The position numbers and the translations under genes were made by a program. A stretch of DNA of 64,000 nucleotides from Cladopsammia gracilis. Lineage: Eukaryota; Cnidaria; Anthozoa; Scleractinia; Dendrophylliidae. Below the pieces are notes generated by a model. That model searched no databases and was not told the origin of the DNA. It saw only the letters and a list, made by a program, of their open reading frames with translations. The stretch is from the NCBI GenBank assembly GCA_022457155.1, contig JAJGOT010000022.1, positions 2,108,501-2,172,500 of the forward strand, given 5' to 3'. Shown here piece by piece: positions 22,986 through 35,200 of the stretch (its first letter is position 1; each line of letters opens with the position of its first letter).

Positions 22986-25900
22986 ATGGGGCAGAAAAAT
23001 TGCAGGCTAAAACCGGAGTTGGTGCAAGAACTTGTTCACAAGACTTACTGTGAGTCGATCATATGTTCTTACTTAGTACGATTCATTATAACGAATCCTT
23101 AAGCAGACGAACATCGTTTCATCTTTCAGCCTTCGCGCTGAATTATAAATTTTCAGTACTTCGACGTGCTGAGTTATAATATCAAGTGTCTTTATAAACT
23201 CGATTATTGCTCTCTGTATTTATTTTCAGTTAGCGAGAAGGAGCTACAGCAATGGTAAGTTCTTACATTGCAAAGGTGTTCGCCTGGCTTGAACAGATGG
23301 TATCAATTTAAAATGTGCTGTGTGGGCAAGCGAAAGTGCTTATAATTTTTGTGCCTCGATTTGTCTTTCCCAGGTACAAAGGATTCCTAAAAGACTGCCC
23401 GTCAGGCAATCTTAATGAACTGGTAAGCAAATTTTAAAAGAAGATTTTCAGCGCTAGCAATCTTGAAAAATTATTTTGGCATCTACGATGCGATGGTAAT
23501 AAACATATGAATACACTTTCAACGTACCGCCTCTAGACTACATGTTTACAAAATTAAATTATATCGAGTTGGGAGCAATTTAATTAAACCTAGTGGGATA
23601 TTCTAGAATATCATTGTTATTCCTCATTTTCTGTTTGTCGCCACAGGAGTTCCAAAAAATCTACAAGCAATTCTTTCCATTTGGTGACCCTTCCAAGTTC
23701 GCTTCTTTTGTTTTCAACGTATTTGATGAAAATAAGGTAAGCGTGTATGCATTGTACAAACTTGTACTGTATACATTTAGTCTCTTCGTAGCACTGCGAA
23801 AGTTATTTTAAGTTCACCAGTCTTTTCATCAAATGCTGATCACTGTGCTTGGCTTTAATTAATTATATGCTCTTTTTGTGCTTGAAACATGTTTTGTCGT
23901 TATTGCAAACTTAGGAAAATATTTTATGGGAGCGATTTTAATTAATAATATACCCGGGCACTTAATATTAATAATTATGTCAAAACGCTTTTAATACTGA
24001 GAACGAGACGTAAAACAATGGCAATGACATGTAAAGTGGCCGGTTAATTCTACAGTTCTTTTTATATATATTAATTTTCTGTGAACTCTTAGATGTTGTC
24101 AATGTGTGCTTAAGACTCATTTTTATGCCGTAATTTAAATTCAAACAAACTCATTTCTCTTAGTTCATCTTACATGCACAAGCTTACATCACAAGGTAAA
24201 AGAATGTCCTTGTTATAATCTAAGCATAACTTTCGTTTCTCGAAAAAAAATATTAACCAACCTAACCGGACGGAAAATACAAACGTGTTAATAAAGAAAA
24301 ATCGGGTACAATAAAACGGACTTTGAAATTGGCATTTTATTCTTGTTCGTGTTGTAATGTGACTCAAATTAATTTGTCAATGTATATTATTTCTCACGGA
24401 AGGATAAATGTGAAATAAAAATAGGCAAAAACGTAAGATATGATATTTGGTCAAAATAATTATCGATCTATTTTGTTTCTACACTTATTTATACGAATTT
24501 TTATTTTGAATACGTGTGAAAATTGCTGGAAAATGTAAATGGCTTAAGTTTCAAACTTGATAAAAACAGGTGAAAAGATTATGAAGGTGTTTATATGAAT
24601 AAATTTCAATATCACAATTCTTAAATTATGAATATGAAATTTGCTGCTCTAAATACAAAGGTTCCTCCTTTAATGGCGTTATAAAAACAAATTGTAGAAA
24701 TTCATCAAATAAAAATTACAACTGCAGGAAATGACATGAGGTTCGTGTCATGGAAAATGTACGAAACAGCCTGATCAAAAAAATATTTTGCCTTAATTAA
24801 AAGATTTGGACGAACATGATTCTTTTCATTTGTCTAAATGAAGAAAGTTTTCATAACACTACATACATACATAACCGTTTATTTCTATTCGGATTTTAGA
24901 GTAGCATGGTGGTGCTAATATCTCCGAATAACATTACAATAAGATAAACCTAATCAACAACATTGAATAACTTAAGTCTAAATTACTAATTACATCTAAA
25001 CTTACAACAAGCATTCTAAAAATCTAAGATACAAAATACCATTTTAAATCTTTGAATGTACTAATAATTATCCCGAACATTAATAGAAAGATAGGTCCCA
25101 TACTGATCTCTTTTATTGGAAAAATCAAATTAAAATAACCATTTTTATTCAAAGTAAAAATAATATTGTTAACAAGCCAAGTTCAGTACCAGCAGGACTG
25201 TCTTTTTTGGAAACAGAGGAGAGCCCAGGAGCATGCTCTCTGCACATTTTTGGTGGTGGTGGTGGTGGTGACTGCTGCTGGGACTCTGAAATCCTAAATA
25301 CCCTATAGCTATACCAGATCACACTCAGCTGCATTTTGGACTAGACACCAAAAATTCCCACCCTAGTCCAATACATGCTAATTAAGATAATTAAGATGAT
25401 ATCTTTCAACATCACATTTTTCACTTCCAAGTTTCAATCCCTAATAATGCTACACTAAACTCTTCATACTACTGATAATTTTCCTGGTAATGATGCCCTA
25501 TTTTAGATCAAAGCTCTCTGATTTCTATACCCTATCCTAGACTAAATGGTTTGAAAACCATAATTATCCTTTACTGCAGCAGCACATACCCACAGAGTAC
25601 TTCCCCCCCCCCCCCCCCCAAACCCGAAACATTTGTATATATGCTTAAACTAGATGCCAAATATTTCAAATCAGATGATTTCCCAGATAATGTCATTTGT
25701 ACATAGTTTCACTGTTCACATCAACATCATGGATGGACCAATAATTATCATAATCTTTGTGATTTTGATCATATACATGTAGGATGGAACTATTGAATTT
25801 AGAGAGTTCATCTGTGCTTTATCAGTAACTTCAAGAGGGAGCATTGATGAAAAGCTTCAGTGTAAGTATTGGGCATTTATTTGTACATGGAAAATATTAC

Positions 25901-28243
25901 AATAGCCTTTTCTTTGGGGGGCGGGTGGGGAGAGAAACAAGTGAGCAAGGACCAATACTCAGGTTAATTATAACCCAGACAGATACCAAAATGGTACACT
26001 TGAAATGCAAAACATCATTTACACCTCCCCAACCCAAGAGTAAACAGACACATTGAGGTAACTGTCGGCACTGAACCTAAGCTGGCTTGCCGCTTTGTGA
26101 CATTACACAAAATTATTCATTACATAACATTATACAGAAAATTACTCAGTTCTGTGTATCCACCCCTGAAATTGTTACATGTAAAATTGCAGAAGTGTAG
26201 TAATGTACTGCTTCTGTGACATTTTGTGCAGAACAATTTTCTTTTTTGCCCTGCCTGGACATTAAATTATTGCTGAGGAAGTTTCTTTTACATGAAAATT
26301 TATTTGAAATGGTTTCTAAATTTTTAATGTATGCATTGTAAATTTCTATAATTGAACATAATATCTAGTCATTCTCCATCTATTCTATTATTAGCAATTC
26401 AACAAAAATCTCTGAATTCACCAAAATAATCCACTGTGGTTTTGCAATTACAACAGAATAACTGGAATCTTTCAGTTTCCTTTTATTCACTACTGGAAGC
26501 TACAGTAACAAGGACAATTTTTACAGAGAATATTTATTTTTCTTTTGCCAGGGGCTTTCAAACTCTATGACCTGGATAATGATGGCTACATAACAAAGGA
26601 TGAAATGCTTCACATAGTGGACTCTATTTACAAGATGGTGGTATGTAATGTATAATATGTAATATATTATGCTTATGTAATATGTAATATATAAGCTTTG
26701 GTATAATTATCAAAGGCATTCCAAATGATGTATATGTTGTGGTGCAATTTTGTCCTTGGTGCAAATTTTATTTTCCTTTGTTTTGGGGTATGGAAATGTA
26801 TGATAATGAGTTTTAAACAAAGGAAAATAAAATTTGCACCAAGGACAAAATTGCACCACAACATATACAATGTATATACAATGTATGTACCATGTTAACA
26901 CAACAGTTTGCATGATGTCTACATTGAAGTATGTTTTACAGCTGTTTTTGTTTAATATAGTCATTCATGTACCACGGTACTCTGGAGACAATAATTTTCA
27001 TTATTTTTCATTTTACTGTTCTACCCATTTGCTGAGGCACATGATTCCAAACATAAGTTCTTCCCCCCTCCTCCCCAAGCGTTTAGCCAGCAGGGTGTCA
27101 AGGTGTCCATAGATGCCCACTTTTTGAAGAAATTCATGAAACTTGCACCTAATCCTTGAAAAATTTATTACAGGAAATATCTTCAGGACGCTAAAAGCCT
27201 GGGGCCGGATTCACGAAGCCCTCCTAAGTTAAGACATCTAAGTATTGTTTCTTAACAATAGTCCATTGTGATTCCAACAATAGGCTATTGTTTAGAAACA
27301 ATACTTAGGAGGGCTTCGTGAATTCGGCCCCTGCTCCTCCCAATAATTATTTTATTGTATTTAGTTTTACTATATACATGTATTAATATGAAATTTTCTT
27401 TCATTTATGAACAGTGGAAACCACTTTAAATTATATCCACTCCATTAAATATACCACTACCTCATTGGGTGTCATTGTCACGGCCACTTTCTTTTGGCCC
27501 AAACAAATGCTCCACTGTGGTTATTCTCTTATCTGAACACCCTAACCACTCTTTTGGACCAAATTTGTTATGGCCTGTCCTTTGTCGTACAAGATGAATG
27601 TGACAGAATCTTTTTTGTGACATTATTTTATTGTAGGCTAGTATGGTAAAATTGCCAGAGGATGAGGACACACCAGAGAAGAGAGTCAACAGAATCTTCA
27701 ATCAAATGGACACAGTAAGTATTTCGATCTGTATACTGTGTTCTCACGAGCTTACTCTAAACCATTTAACCAGAATATTTCAACACATACATGTACTGCC
27801 ACAATGTCTGACAGTGCAACTAGACTGTAGAAAGATATTGTGTTGCCACCTACATGTACATGTAATATGTCGTGGGTGGTTCAATTTTATCCTTGGTTCA
27901 AATTTTACTTTCCTTTGTTTAAAACTCATTATCATACATTATCATAGGCAAAAACAAAGGAAAATAAAATTTGAACCAAGGATAAAATTGAACCACAACA
28001 TGTACATTATTATTTTCTAATGAATTAAATGTTGTGTGATTTACACCAGGCCCAGCACAAACTTAAATTTTATAAACCTACATGTAGAAATGTTTTCAAC
28101 TTGCTTTTAGAAGTTGCAAGAGCACATTTTGTTTTTCATTGTAGAATGCTGATGGCAAGTTGTCAATGGAGGAGTTCCGTGAAGGCTCTAAGTCTGATCC
28201 ATCAATTGTACAGGCACTATCACTGTATGATGGGCTGGTATGA
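22986..28243 (+). CDS. NCS1: NCS-1/frequenin neuronal calcium sensor (8 exons)
   Basis: Exons 22986-23049, 23230-23254, 23374-23422, 23647-23736, 25783-25861, 26552-26640, 27637-27714 and 28145-28243 join in frame. They encode 190 residues, the same length as vertebrate NCS-1. All borders are GT-AG, and lengths of exons 1-7 equal those of the gene at 6214. The degenerate EF1 carries CPSG. EF2 ([13 protein letters not shown]), EF3 ([13 protein letters not shown]) and EF4 ([13 protein letters not shown]) look competent for Ca2+. The C-terminus SLYDGLV is the NCS-1 signature. The protein should be N-myristoylated and regulate PI4-kinase and G-protein signalling or exocytosis. The N-terminus MGQKNC has Cys rather than Ser at position 6, a weaker but tolerated myristoylation context. 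The start has G at -3 and +4. An out-of-frame ATG lies five bases upstream (22981). This copy is the likelier orthologue and the 6214 copy the derived duplicate. Confidence 0.94.
26731..26867. mobile_element. MITE family C, copy 1 (intron 6 of NCS1)
   Basis: TATATGTTGTGGTGCAATTT at 26731 and its reverse complement ending at 26867 form arms of about 53 bp with essentially no mismatches, leaving a loop of roughly 30 bases. The perfect pairing implies recent insertion or a strong foldback. A relative lies in the next intron at 27866-28002. Confidence 0.85.
27060..27200 (-). repeat. Dispersed repeat shared with 34340-34510
   Basis: The minus strand here reads AGGCTTTTAGCGTCCTGAAG...AAGTGGGCATC...CTGGCTAAACGC. 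The plus strand at 34340-34510 has the matching order (GGCTTTTAGCCAG, GTGGGCGTCCTGAAGATATT, GATTAGGTGCAA, AAAAAGTGGGCATCC, CTGGCTAAAAGC). These are diverged copies of one element; neither codes. Confidence 0.6.
27201..27331. mobile_element. MITE with GGGGCCGGATTCACGAAGCC ends
   Basis: GGGGCCGGATTCACGAAGCC...CTCCTAAG at the left matches the reverse complement of the right end (CTTAGGAGGGCTTCGTGAATTCGGCCCC), with two mismatches. The interior also pairs (GTATTGTTTCTTAACAATAG against CTATTGTTTAGAAACAATAC). It lies in intron 6 of the second NCS-1 gene. Confidence 0.85.
27866..28002. mobile_element. MITE family C, copy 2 (intron 7 of NCS1)
   Basis: GGTTCAATTTTATCCTTGGT...TTTCCTTTGTTT on the left is mirrored by AAACAAAGGAAAATAAAATT...GAACCACAACATG on the right. 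It matches copy 1 except for consistent GCACC to GAACC-type changes in both arms, so it is a distinct subfamily rather than a duplicate of copy 1. Confidence 0.8.
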
Positions 28244-28530
28244 AGCAATATTATCAAAAGCATCATGTCCTACAATGCCTGCCATCAGCAACTCAGTGGG
28301 TAAAGCACTCAAATCACAGGGCCAACAGATCTCCAGTTCTTTGTGTTATCTGGACAAAACAAAATTCCAGTTCAGGTCATTAAACATGCTTTGTACAACT
28401 TCATTGTTTTAAGTTTGTTGCAAGGTGTTTAGTGAGCGTGCAAAAAGCATGTAAAGCTTCGTATGGACAATGCATTTTTATAACAGAAATGCTGAATAAT
28501 TAATTTAATTTAATAATGATTGTATTGAAT

Positions 28531-29007
28531 ACCTTATTATAGGAAATTAACGCTCCACGAAATTAACACAAATACTCAACGTTTGCGTTAATTTAAGTCA
28601 CCTTAATTTTTGTGAGCGTTAATTTCCACGACATTATTTAAGTGGAGCATTCATTTCTGAGACCTTAATTTAACCCAAAATTCTGGATACTGTCCAAACA
28701 CATTATAGCAACTAGGAAACGATAACCTCTTTTTTGCACACTATATTTCAATCTTTTACAATGTAAATTAAAAGATATGTCATCTGCAATATTTCCAGTT
28801 CATTTTTGCTTTCAGAAGAGCGGTTCTCAACATCTGTTTTTTTTTTTTGTACTACAGTCAGACAAAATATCTTCAGAGACATCAATAATCGCATTAATTT
28901 TCCTCATTTTGAAAATTTACCCCCTCTTGCATTAATTTCCTTTATTCGAAAGAAATTCTCCCTCCAAGACCTTAATTTACAGGAGTGTTAATTTCCTATA
29001 ATAAGGT
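28531..29007. mobile_element. MITE with ACCTTATTATAGGAAATTAA ends
   Basis: ACCTTATTATAGGAAATTAACGCTCC at the left end is matched by the reverse complement of GGAGTGTTAATTTCCTATAATAAGGT at the right, one mismatch over 26 bases. The interior has several GTTAATTT/AAATTAAC words in both orientations. It is 477 bp and non-coding. Confidence 0.8.
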
Positions 29008-30720
29008 AGTTAATTAGGCTGCCAACTTTCATGTACATTGTAAGACTTAACAGGTACTATAATATATACCGTAATTATATAATATATAGCAAGTTTCCTT
29101 TTTAACTGAAGTGTATTACAGTGCTTACCAACAACATGAGACCCACAGTCTTCAAAAGAGGTGGATAAACTTGAGTTTTAGTGGATGTCAATCAAAGAAT
29201 TTAGTCATTAAAGTAATTTTGAATTCTGGCAAGATTTCAAGCAAAAAGAGATAAAAAGTCGACAATTTTACCAAGAGAAAAGAAAAGCTGTTGTCTGGAG
29301 AAACCATTATTTTTTTTATTTTAAAATAGAACTTCTGAATTTCACTACACATGATAATTTGTAAACTCAGTGATGAATGAATAGTTTGCAGATCATAAAA
29401 CTGCTACATACAGCACCAATTTTTTATCATGCTCAATGAAATCTCTTTGAAACTGTAACTGACTTCAAATTAGGTTGTTTCAAAACTTTTGCTTTGTTTG
29501 TGTAAAATTGTTCAAAATTATTCAGTCAGAATTTGAATGGATTGACATCCACGAAGTTCAAGTTTGACCATCTGGAATGAAGTGCGATGGGTCACCTATT
29601 AATGATAACCACTGTAATTGTATATTGTATGAAATTACCCTAATTAATTCCTCAGTATTGCCTGATTCCCATCGATATTTATAAGAGCCAAACAAAATAC
29701 ATTGTACAGTATATCTGATTCGGGTTTCCTTGGATAAAAAGTATCTTTCCGAAGGATTGATGGACAAAAAACTGAAACCTTTCCGAGGAGAGTATGAATA
29801 TTTGTAAGAAGAGTCGTGACATGAAGACTTCCAGTGTAAGAGCTTTCATGTTACTGTAGCAACACTGCATGTACTACTGTAGGCTTTAATAGCCATTAGT
29901 GAAATCAGGAATGTTGAGTTTTGCATGTACTTTACATTGTTAGTTAGAGGTTTTTGAATTAGATAAGTAAGTCCCCTTTGCACCTAGTTAATTAAACATG
30001 TCAAGTCAAAAGTTATCAAACAGCTGTTAAATGCTGACAAGTCTGTTTCTATAACAATTTTCAAGACTCAAAGTTAAAAATCATGTAGTACTACATGTAG
30101 TACAGGGTGAGAAATACATGTATTCAGGGTAATCCAGCACTTGTCCAAACGATGTCTGTGATTTCCTAAGAAAACAATAGATTTGTCCCACTGGGATAGG
30201 GATCAGGTATAGGGGCATTGTTCAAGTGATATATCAATAATAATTATTGTATCGTTCACCAATCAGAGACATCGTTTGGACAGCTATGTATTCACCTTAT
30301 AATCATCCACATGTATATTTTGAAAACACAAGTAAAAGGGTTTCATCAGGATAAACCAACACCAAGAAGTGGGTTGAAAAAACAAGGTACAGCCGACTGA
30401 TTCAAGTTTTTTAACCAAATTCCAGGTGTTTGAATATCTGATGAAAGACTCATTTTAGTGTTTGATATACAGTGTAGTTTCTCAAACCGATCATTAAATA
30501 CAGAGAAAACGAAGGAATACAATGGACAAAATGTATGCTAAGTTACATTGGATTTCCAAACCACCATAAGGCTTATGAATTATTAATGAGTTTGTGAATA
30601 AAAATAAGATTACATCTAAGAAGTGTTAGCATAGACTACAGACAAATCTCTCTACAACAGCTGCCCTAGTTGCATTGTAGAGAGATGACTAATATAGGAA
30701 TGTTTTCACTAAAAGGAATA

Positions 30721-30902
30721 GGCCATTTGCACAATGACGTCATTTGACTACTACTACCAGAATCCTTCAGTTTTTTGTTTTGTAGTGCAAATTAGGGCTA
30801 TTGTTATTTAAACCGCACAGGGATTACAAAATTTAAATAAGAAAGAAAAAACGAAATGAATTCTGGTAGTAGTAGTCAAATGACGTCATCGTACAAATGG
30901 CC
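30721..30902 (-). mobile_element. MITE family B, copy 2 (182 bp, opposite orientation)
   Basis: GGCCATTTGCACAATGACGTC and its reverse complement bound exactly 182 bases with TA on both sides. Read on the minus strand, the interior follows copy 1 (18742-18923) closely, including TTTAAATTTTGTAATCCC and CAGTGCGGTTTAAATAACAA-like blocks. Confidence 0.85.
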
Positions 30903-31404
30903 TATTTGGTGCAAAAATCAGAAGTGGGAACAAGAAAACATGTCTGTTGTAGAGTGGTGACTATTTTGTGAGAGTCAGAGGGAATAAATGGAGTTTTGAC
31001 TCCAGGAAATTCAGCAACAGGAGGCCAGGTGCTATAGCAATTACAGTGAGAGTGCAATATCACTCCATATCTGCAACAACTTTAATAAAGAATTTAGAAT
31101 CCCAGAGAAATCCACATGTGAAATATGATTGTCAACCTCTATACATGTACATGTATGTAGAATGATTAGTGTCACGCAAGCCAAACGTTGATTGCTAATT
31201 TGGACAGTGTATGAGTTATGAGTATAACATAACTAAGATAAATAATATATTTAAATAGAAAAATGTGATTTTGATTGAACAAAAACTGTTAATAATCCAG
31301 TAACCTTAGCCCACATGACAGTGTCACTTTGGTGTGAGGCGAGTGCCATCCCTGATACATGTATGTGCATTTTTTAGGAGAAGGGTTCTTAAATATTATG
31401 ATAA

Positions 31405-31720
31405 AAAGAGGTAAAGTCGCACTCGGGCCACGATGGCCCACACGGCCGGAGCTTAACCCGGTTTCCGTAGCATGAAGCAACTAGGAATATTGCTACTCCC
31501 CCCTGGATGGGATGCTAGTCCATCACAGGGTTACACAATGTACCCCCAGCGTTTTGTCGCGGGTACCCATTTATACACCTGGGTGGAGAGAGACAGTGTG
31601 GAGTAAAGTTTCTTGTCTAAGGAGTTAGGAAACAACACGACGGCAGAGACCAGGCTTCGAACCACCGACCTTCAGGTTGAAAGTCCGACGCGCTAACCAC
31701 TAGACCACCGTGCCGCCCAC
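31405..31720 (-). mobile_element. tRNA-derived SINE, copy 1 (minus)
   Basis: The minus strand begins with a tRNA-like head near 31717, containing TGGTCTAGTGGTTAGCGCG (A box) and GGTTCGAAGCCTGG (B box). The head resembles tRNA-Glu/Asp. A body with CAGTGTGGAGTAAAG-type sequence and a CGAGTGCGACTTTACC end follow. The direct repeat AAATATTATGATAA occurs at 31391-31404 and 31721-31734 and is the target-site duplication, which fixes the borders. Confidence 0.9.
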
Positions 31721-31862
31721 AAATATTATGATAAGGTCCAATAAAAAAAATTAATTAGAACAATTAACATGCCAGATACTTGGCTGTAAAAGTGACATGG
31801 TGTTGCATTTTTTGTTTTTCATGTTTTGGAATTTATTTGAGCTACATTCTAAGTATGTAGTG

Positions 31863-32168
31863 TGAGCAGCATGGTGGTCTAGTGGTTAGCGCGTCGGACT
31901 TTCAACCTGAAGGTCGGTGGTTCGAAGCCTGGTCTCTGCCGTCGTGTTGTTTCCTTAGACAAGAAACTTTACTCCACACTGTCTCTCTCCACCCAGGTGT
32001 ATAAATGGGTACCGGCGACAAATTAATGCTGGGGGTAACCCTGCGATGGACTAGCATCCCATCCAGGGAGGAGTAGCAATATTCCTAGTTGCTTCATGCT
32101 ACGGAAACTGGGTTAAGCTCCGGCCGTGTTGGCCATCGTTGCCCGAGTGCGACTTTACCTTACCTTTA
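31863..32168 (+). mobile_element. tRNA-derived SINE, copy 2 (plus), in the BORCS7 3'UTR
   Basis: Same family as copy 1, opposite orientation, with GGTGGTCTAGTGGTTAGCGC and GGTTCGAAGCCTGG in the head and CGAGTGCGACTTTACC at the tail. Target duplication: TCTAAGTATGTAGTG at 31848-31862, and a two-base-longer version at 32169-32185. It ends 44 bases from the BORCS7 stop codon, so it is probably transcribed antisense within that gene's 3'UTR. Confidence 0.9.
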
Positions 32169-32211
32169 TCTAAGTATATGTAGTGAAATTACATGAAGTA
32201 ACATCTAACCT

Positions 32212-35200
32212 TCAAACTGGCCCCAGTTGTTCACTGATTCTGTTTACTGTCTGTAAACTGAAAGAAGCAAAAAAACATACCGGTACATGTTCTCTTGATT
32301 GGAAATAATGTTTTGAGTGGTTTAAGAAATAAAGAGATACACTGTAGGGACTTCATTACTAAGCAAGACAGATTTAAAAATTTTCACTGTTTAAAGTAAC
32401 TCCATAAGTTTGTTGACAGACTTCAATTTGAAGTGCAAGGAATGTTTATTGCATCACATTGTCGATTGTACTAGATTGGTACAAATAAATGCCCCCCTCT
32501 CCATTAAGCAATCAGAGCATTCAGCTTATTTCTTTTAACCATTCGTGGCACAGGCGACTATAGTCGCCATATGCTACAGCTGTATATAAGAAATAACATT
32601 TAATAATAATAATGATAATAATATTAATTAATATAAAAGTTCTTCTAATGAGCATTTCTACCCCAAATGCAACTGATTAACAATCCAATGTCTTTACAAA
32701 CACAATGAAGACAAGGAGACAATGAAATTTGAGGAAATTTGGCTGCGAAAGGATTAAGGGACATTCATGGGAAGCATTTACAGTCGAACCTCTCCATACA
32801 GACACCTCTCATACGGACAGTTTCCTATGTACCGACAAAATTCTCATACATTTCCTCTAAAAAAACCTCTATAATACGGACCCTCTCTAAAACGGACAAC
32901 GGACACTTAATCTCGGCACTTTATTGACACTTTATCATTCAGCGATACCAGTACCCAGAACATGTCAAAATGTTAGTTTTCAAAACTCACATTTACAATG
33001 CAAATACAATACACTGTAATCAAAAATACTGTGGCAATAGCCAATTCAATATTCTGTAACAATTTAAAACAGTTGGAAACGAAAGGCATAATTCAGATTG
33101 TTCCATTGTCCATTCAATGAATAACATCATTGACCATCATTCATTTAGTTACTTTAGTTACAAAACACTCTAAACTGTCAGTGGAGACTTAAAAGTGACA
33201 TCATCATAGTGACCTCTCTAATACGGACACTTCCCTCTGTCCCTACGGTGTCCGAGAGGTTCGACTGCATTCAAGAGGGGTGTTCATATGAGGAGGCATT
33301 TAATCAAATAAATACATGTACAGTATTTATCACGCAATCATGGTGGGAAGGGGCTTCTTGCAAAAAAACTCTCAGAAGTCAAACAAACACTTGTGAACCC
33401 AGATTAAAAACATTCTGATTGGAATAAGTTAAAAAATATATTTATTCACCACATTAAAGAAAACATACTGATCTTCATACCTGCGTTGAATATCCTCAAA
33501 CCTTTTGAGAAAAAAATCAAAATGTTGTTATTTACTGTAGATGTAGAAAATATTAGCCTCTCATAATAAACATTATCTTGAAAATAAACTTACTGTGGTT
33601 GCATGTTGGCTACAATCTTTTCACAATGTTTTAAAAGCTGAAAAAGATTAATAATAATATTTTAGGTTAAATATTGACTATTGTAGAATTTTCTGTTTCA
33701 TATCGCACAACCCATTATAGATGAATCAGCCTTCCTCAAAGAAGCTCCTCTTAGTATCATTAAAATTAATGTGATATACCGGCACAATACCTCTCTTCAA
33801 TAAAAAGAAGTTGCCAGCTTATTGATGTAGAGAGGGTAAAAATATGAAATGTGAAGCACCCCAGGCACTTGTTTAAGGAAATACAGTTGATGACAGTTTA
33901 TTTATTGCATGTACACAATGCGCATAATTATGCTCATGCATAACATATCTTATAAAATTCATTAATAATTCATAAGGAAAATACAAAAGAAATGAATGTT
34001 TAATGAAGGTTTGTAAACTCCAATACAGATCAACTGAGTTGATGAATTATTGAACAGTAGCATTAACTTTTGATACAGATCTCTGCTGAGCTAATTAGTA
34101 TGCATTAACTTTTCATACAGATCTCTACTCATTGTTTCATTTCATAAGTCAGATAAAATATTCGCGTCCGATCTGTATGGGATTTACAATGGCTCGCCTT
34201 CTGCTCGCCATTGTAAATACCCATACAGATCTCCCACTCATATTTTATCTATCACATAACTTTGTGGCATGAATTGCATGCATGCTAAGGATGTGCATAA
34301 ACAAACTGAAAATTGAAGAGATGCAAACAGTTGGTTAAAACCCAGGCTTTTAGCCAGAAATTGAAAAGTGGGCGTCCTGAAGATATTTCCCATCAAAAAT
34401 TTTTTAAAGGATTAGGTGCAATTTTCATGAATTTCTTCAAAAAGTGGGCATCCTGTGGACGCCTGGACACCCAGCTGGCTAAAAGCTTGTTAAAACCTTT
34501 CATGGCCAAGTTTTCAATCTCTCCATGGCTAATGTTTCATTTCCAAAATAGCATCAGGCGACTAATAATAGTCACCTTTGGCCTCTTTCAGCATATGGGT
34601 AAGGCAACTTGTGGCCATGAAAGGGTTAAAAGCACCTCACATAGAGAAATTGTTAAATCAGCTTGTTGGTGCACGTTGAAACATTGTGTACATGTAGAAG
34701 CATAGAAAAGTTTCAAAAATTTGGGACATTATAAAAAGGTATGCTCTACATTGTATTTGGAGTATAAGGATCAATATAATTAACACACTTTTTGTCATTT
34801 GCAAAGCCACTCTATACCATCTGCTGACAATATACATGTACCATCATATGACTCTGAATATGACTTTTCCTTAGGTTGTCAAAATACCATTCATTGTTAA
34901 AAGCAGCCTTTCTTTTCAGAAGTACACTTAACCCAGGCAATCACATTAATTTTGACAGACTGCTTAATTAATTTTGTTTTACCTCATGTGAATTTGCAAG
35001 AGCACCTTCCTGATTTACAAATTGCTTTGTAGTATGAGCCAGGATCTAAACACAAAGAATCAAAGCAAAAAGGTGCAAATTTTACACTGTAGATTACACT
35101 GGATGTCTATCATACACATTTTCACCATAAACTGTAAAATTAATTCCAGCATGCTCATTGGCTGAGAATGATAGTTTATAACAGTACAAACAATGATATC

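Larger units (their letters stand above)
28244..32211. other. Intergenic region between NCS1 and BORCS7
   Basis: The two genes converge here. 28270-28390 has a loose tRNA-like head (AACTCAGTGGGTAAAGCACTC) directly after the NCS1 stop and may be a SINE remnant in the 3'UTR. MITEs lie at 28531-29007 and 30721-30902, and two SINEs at 31405-31720 and 31863-32168. The stretches 29010-30700 and 30910-31380 show nothing recognisable. I found no clear AATAAA close after the NCS1 stop. Confidence 0.45.

Noticed and set aside
28029..28412. 127-residue plus-strand frame
   Set aside because: It overlaps the last NCS1 exon in the wrong frame and continues into a possible SINE remnant.
31640..31720. tRNA-Glu-like gene on the minus strand (and its mirror at 31863)
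   Set aside because: A and B boxes are present, but the anticodon stem pairs poorly, and the sequence continues into a SINE body with target duplications.
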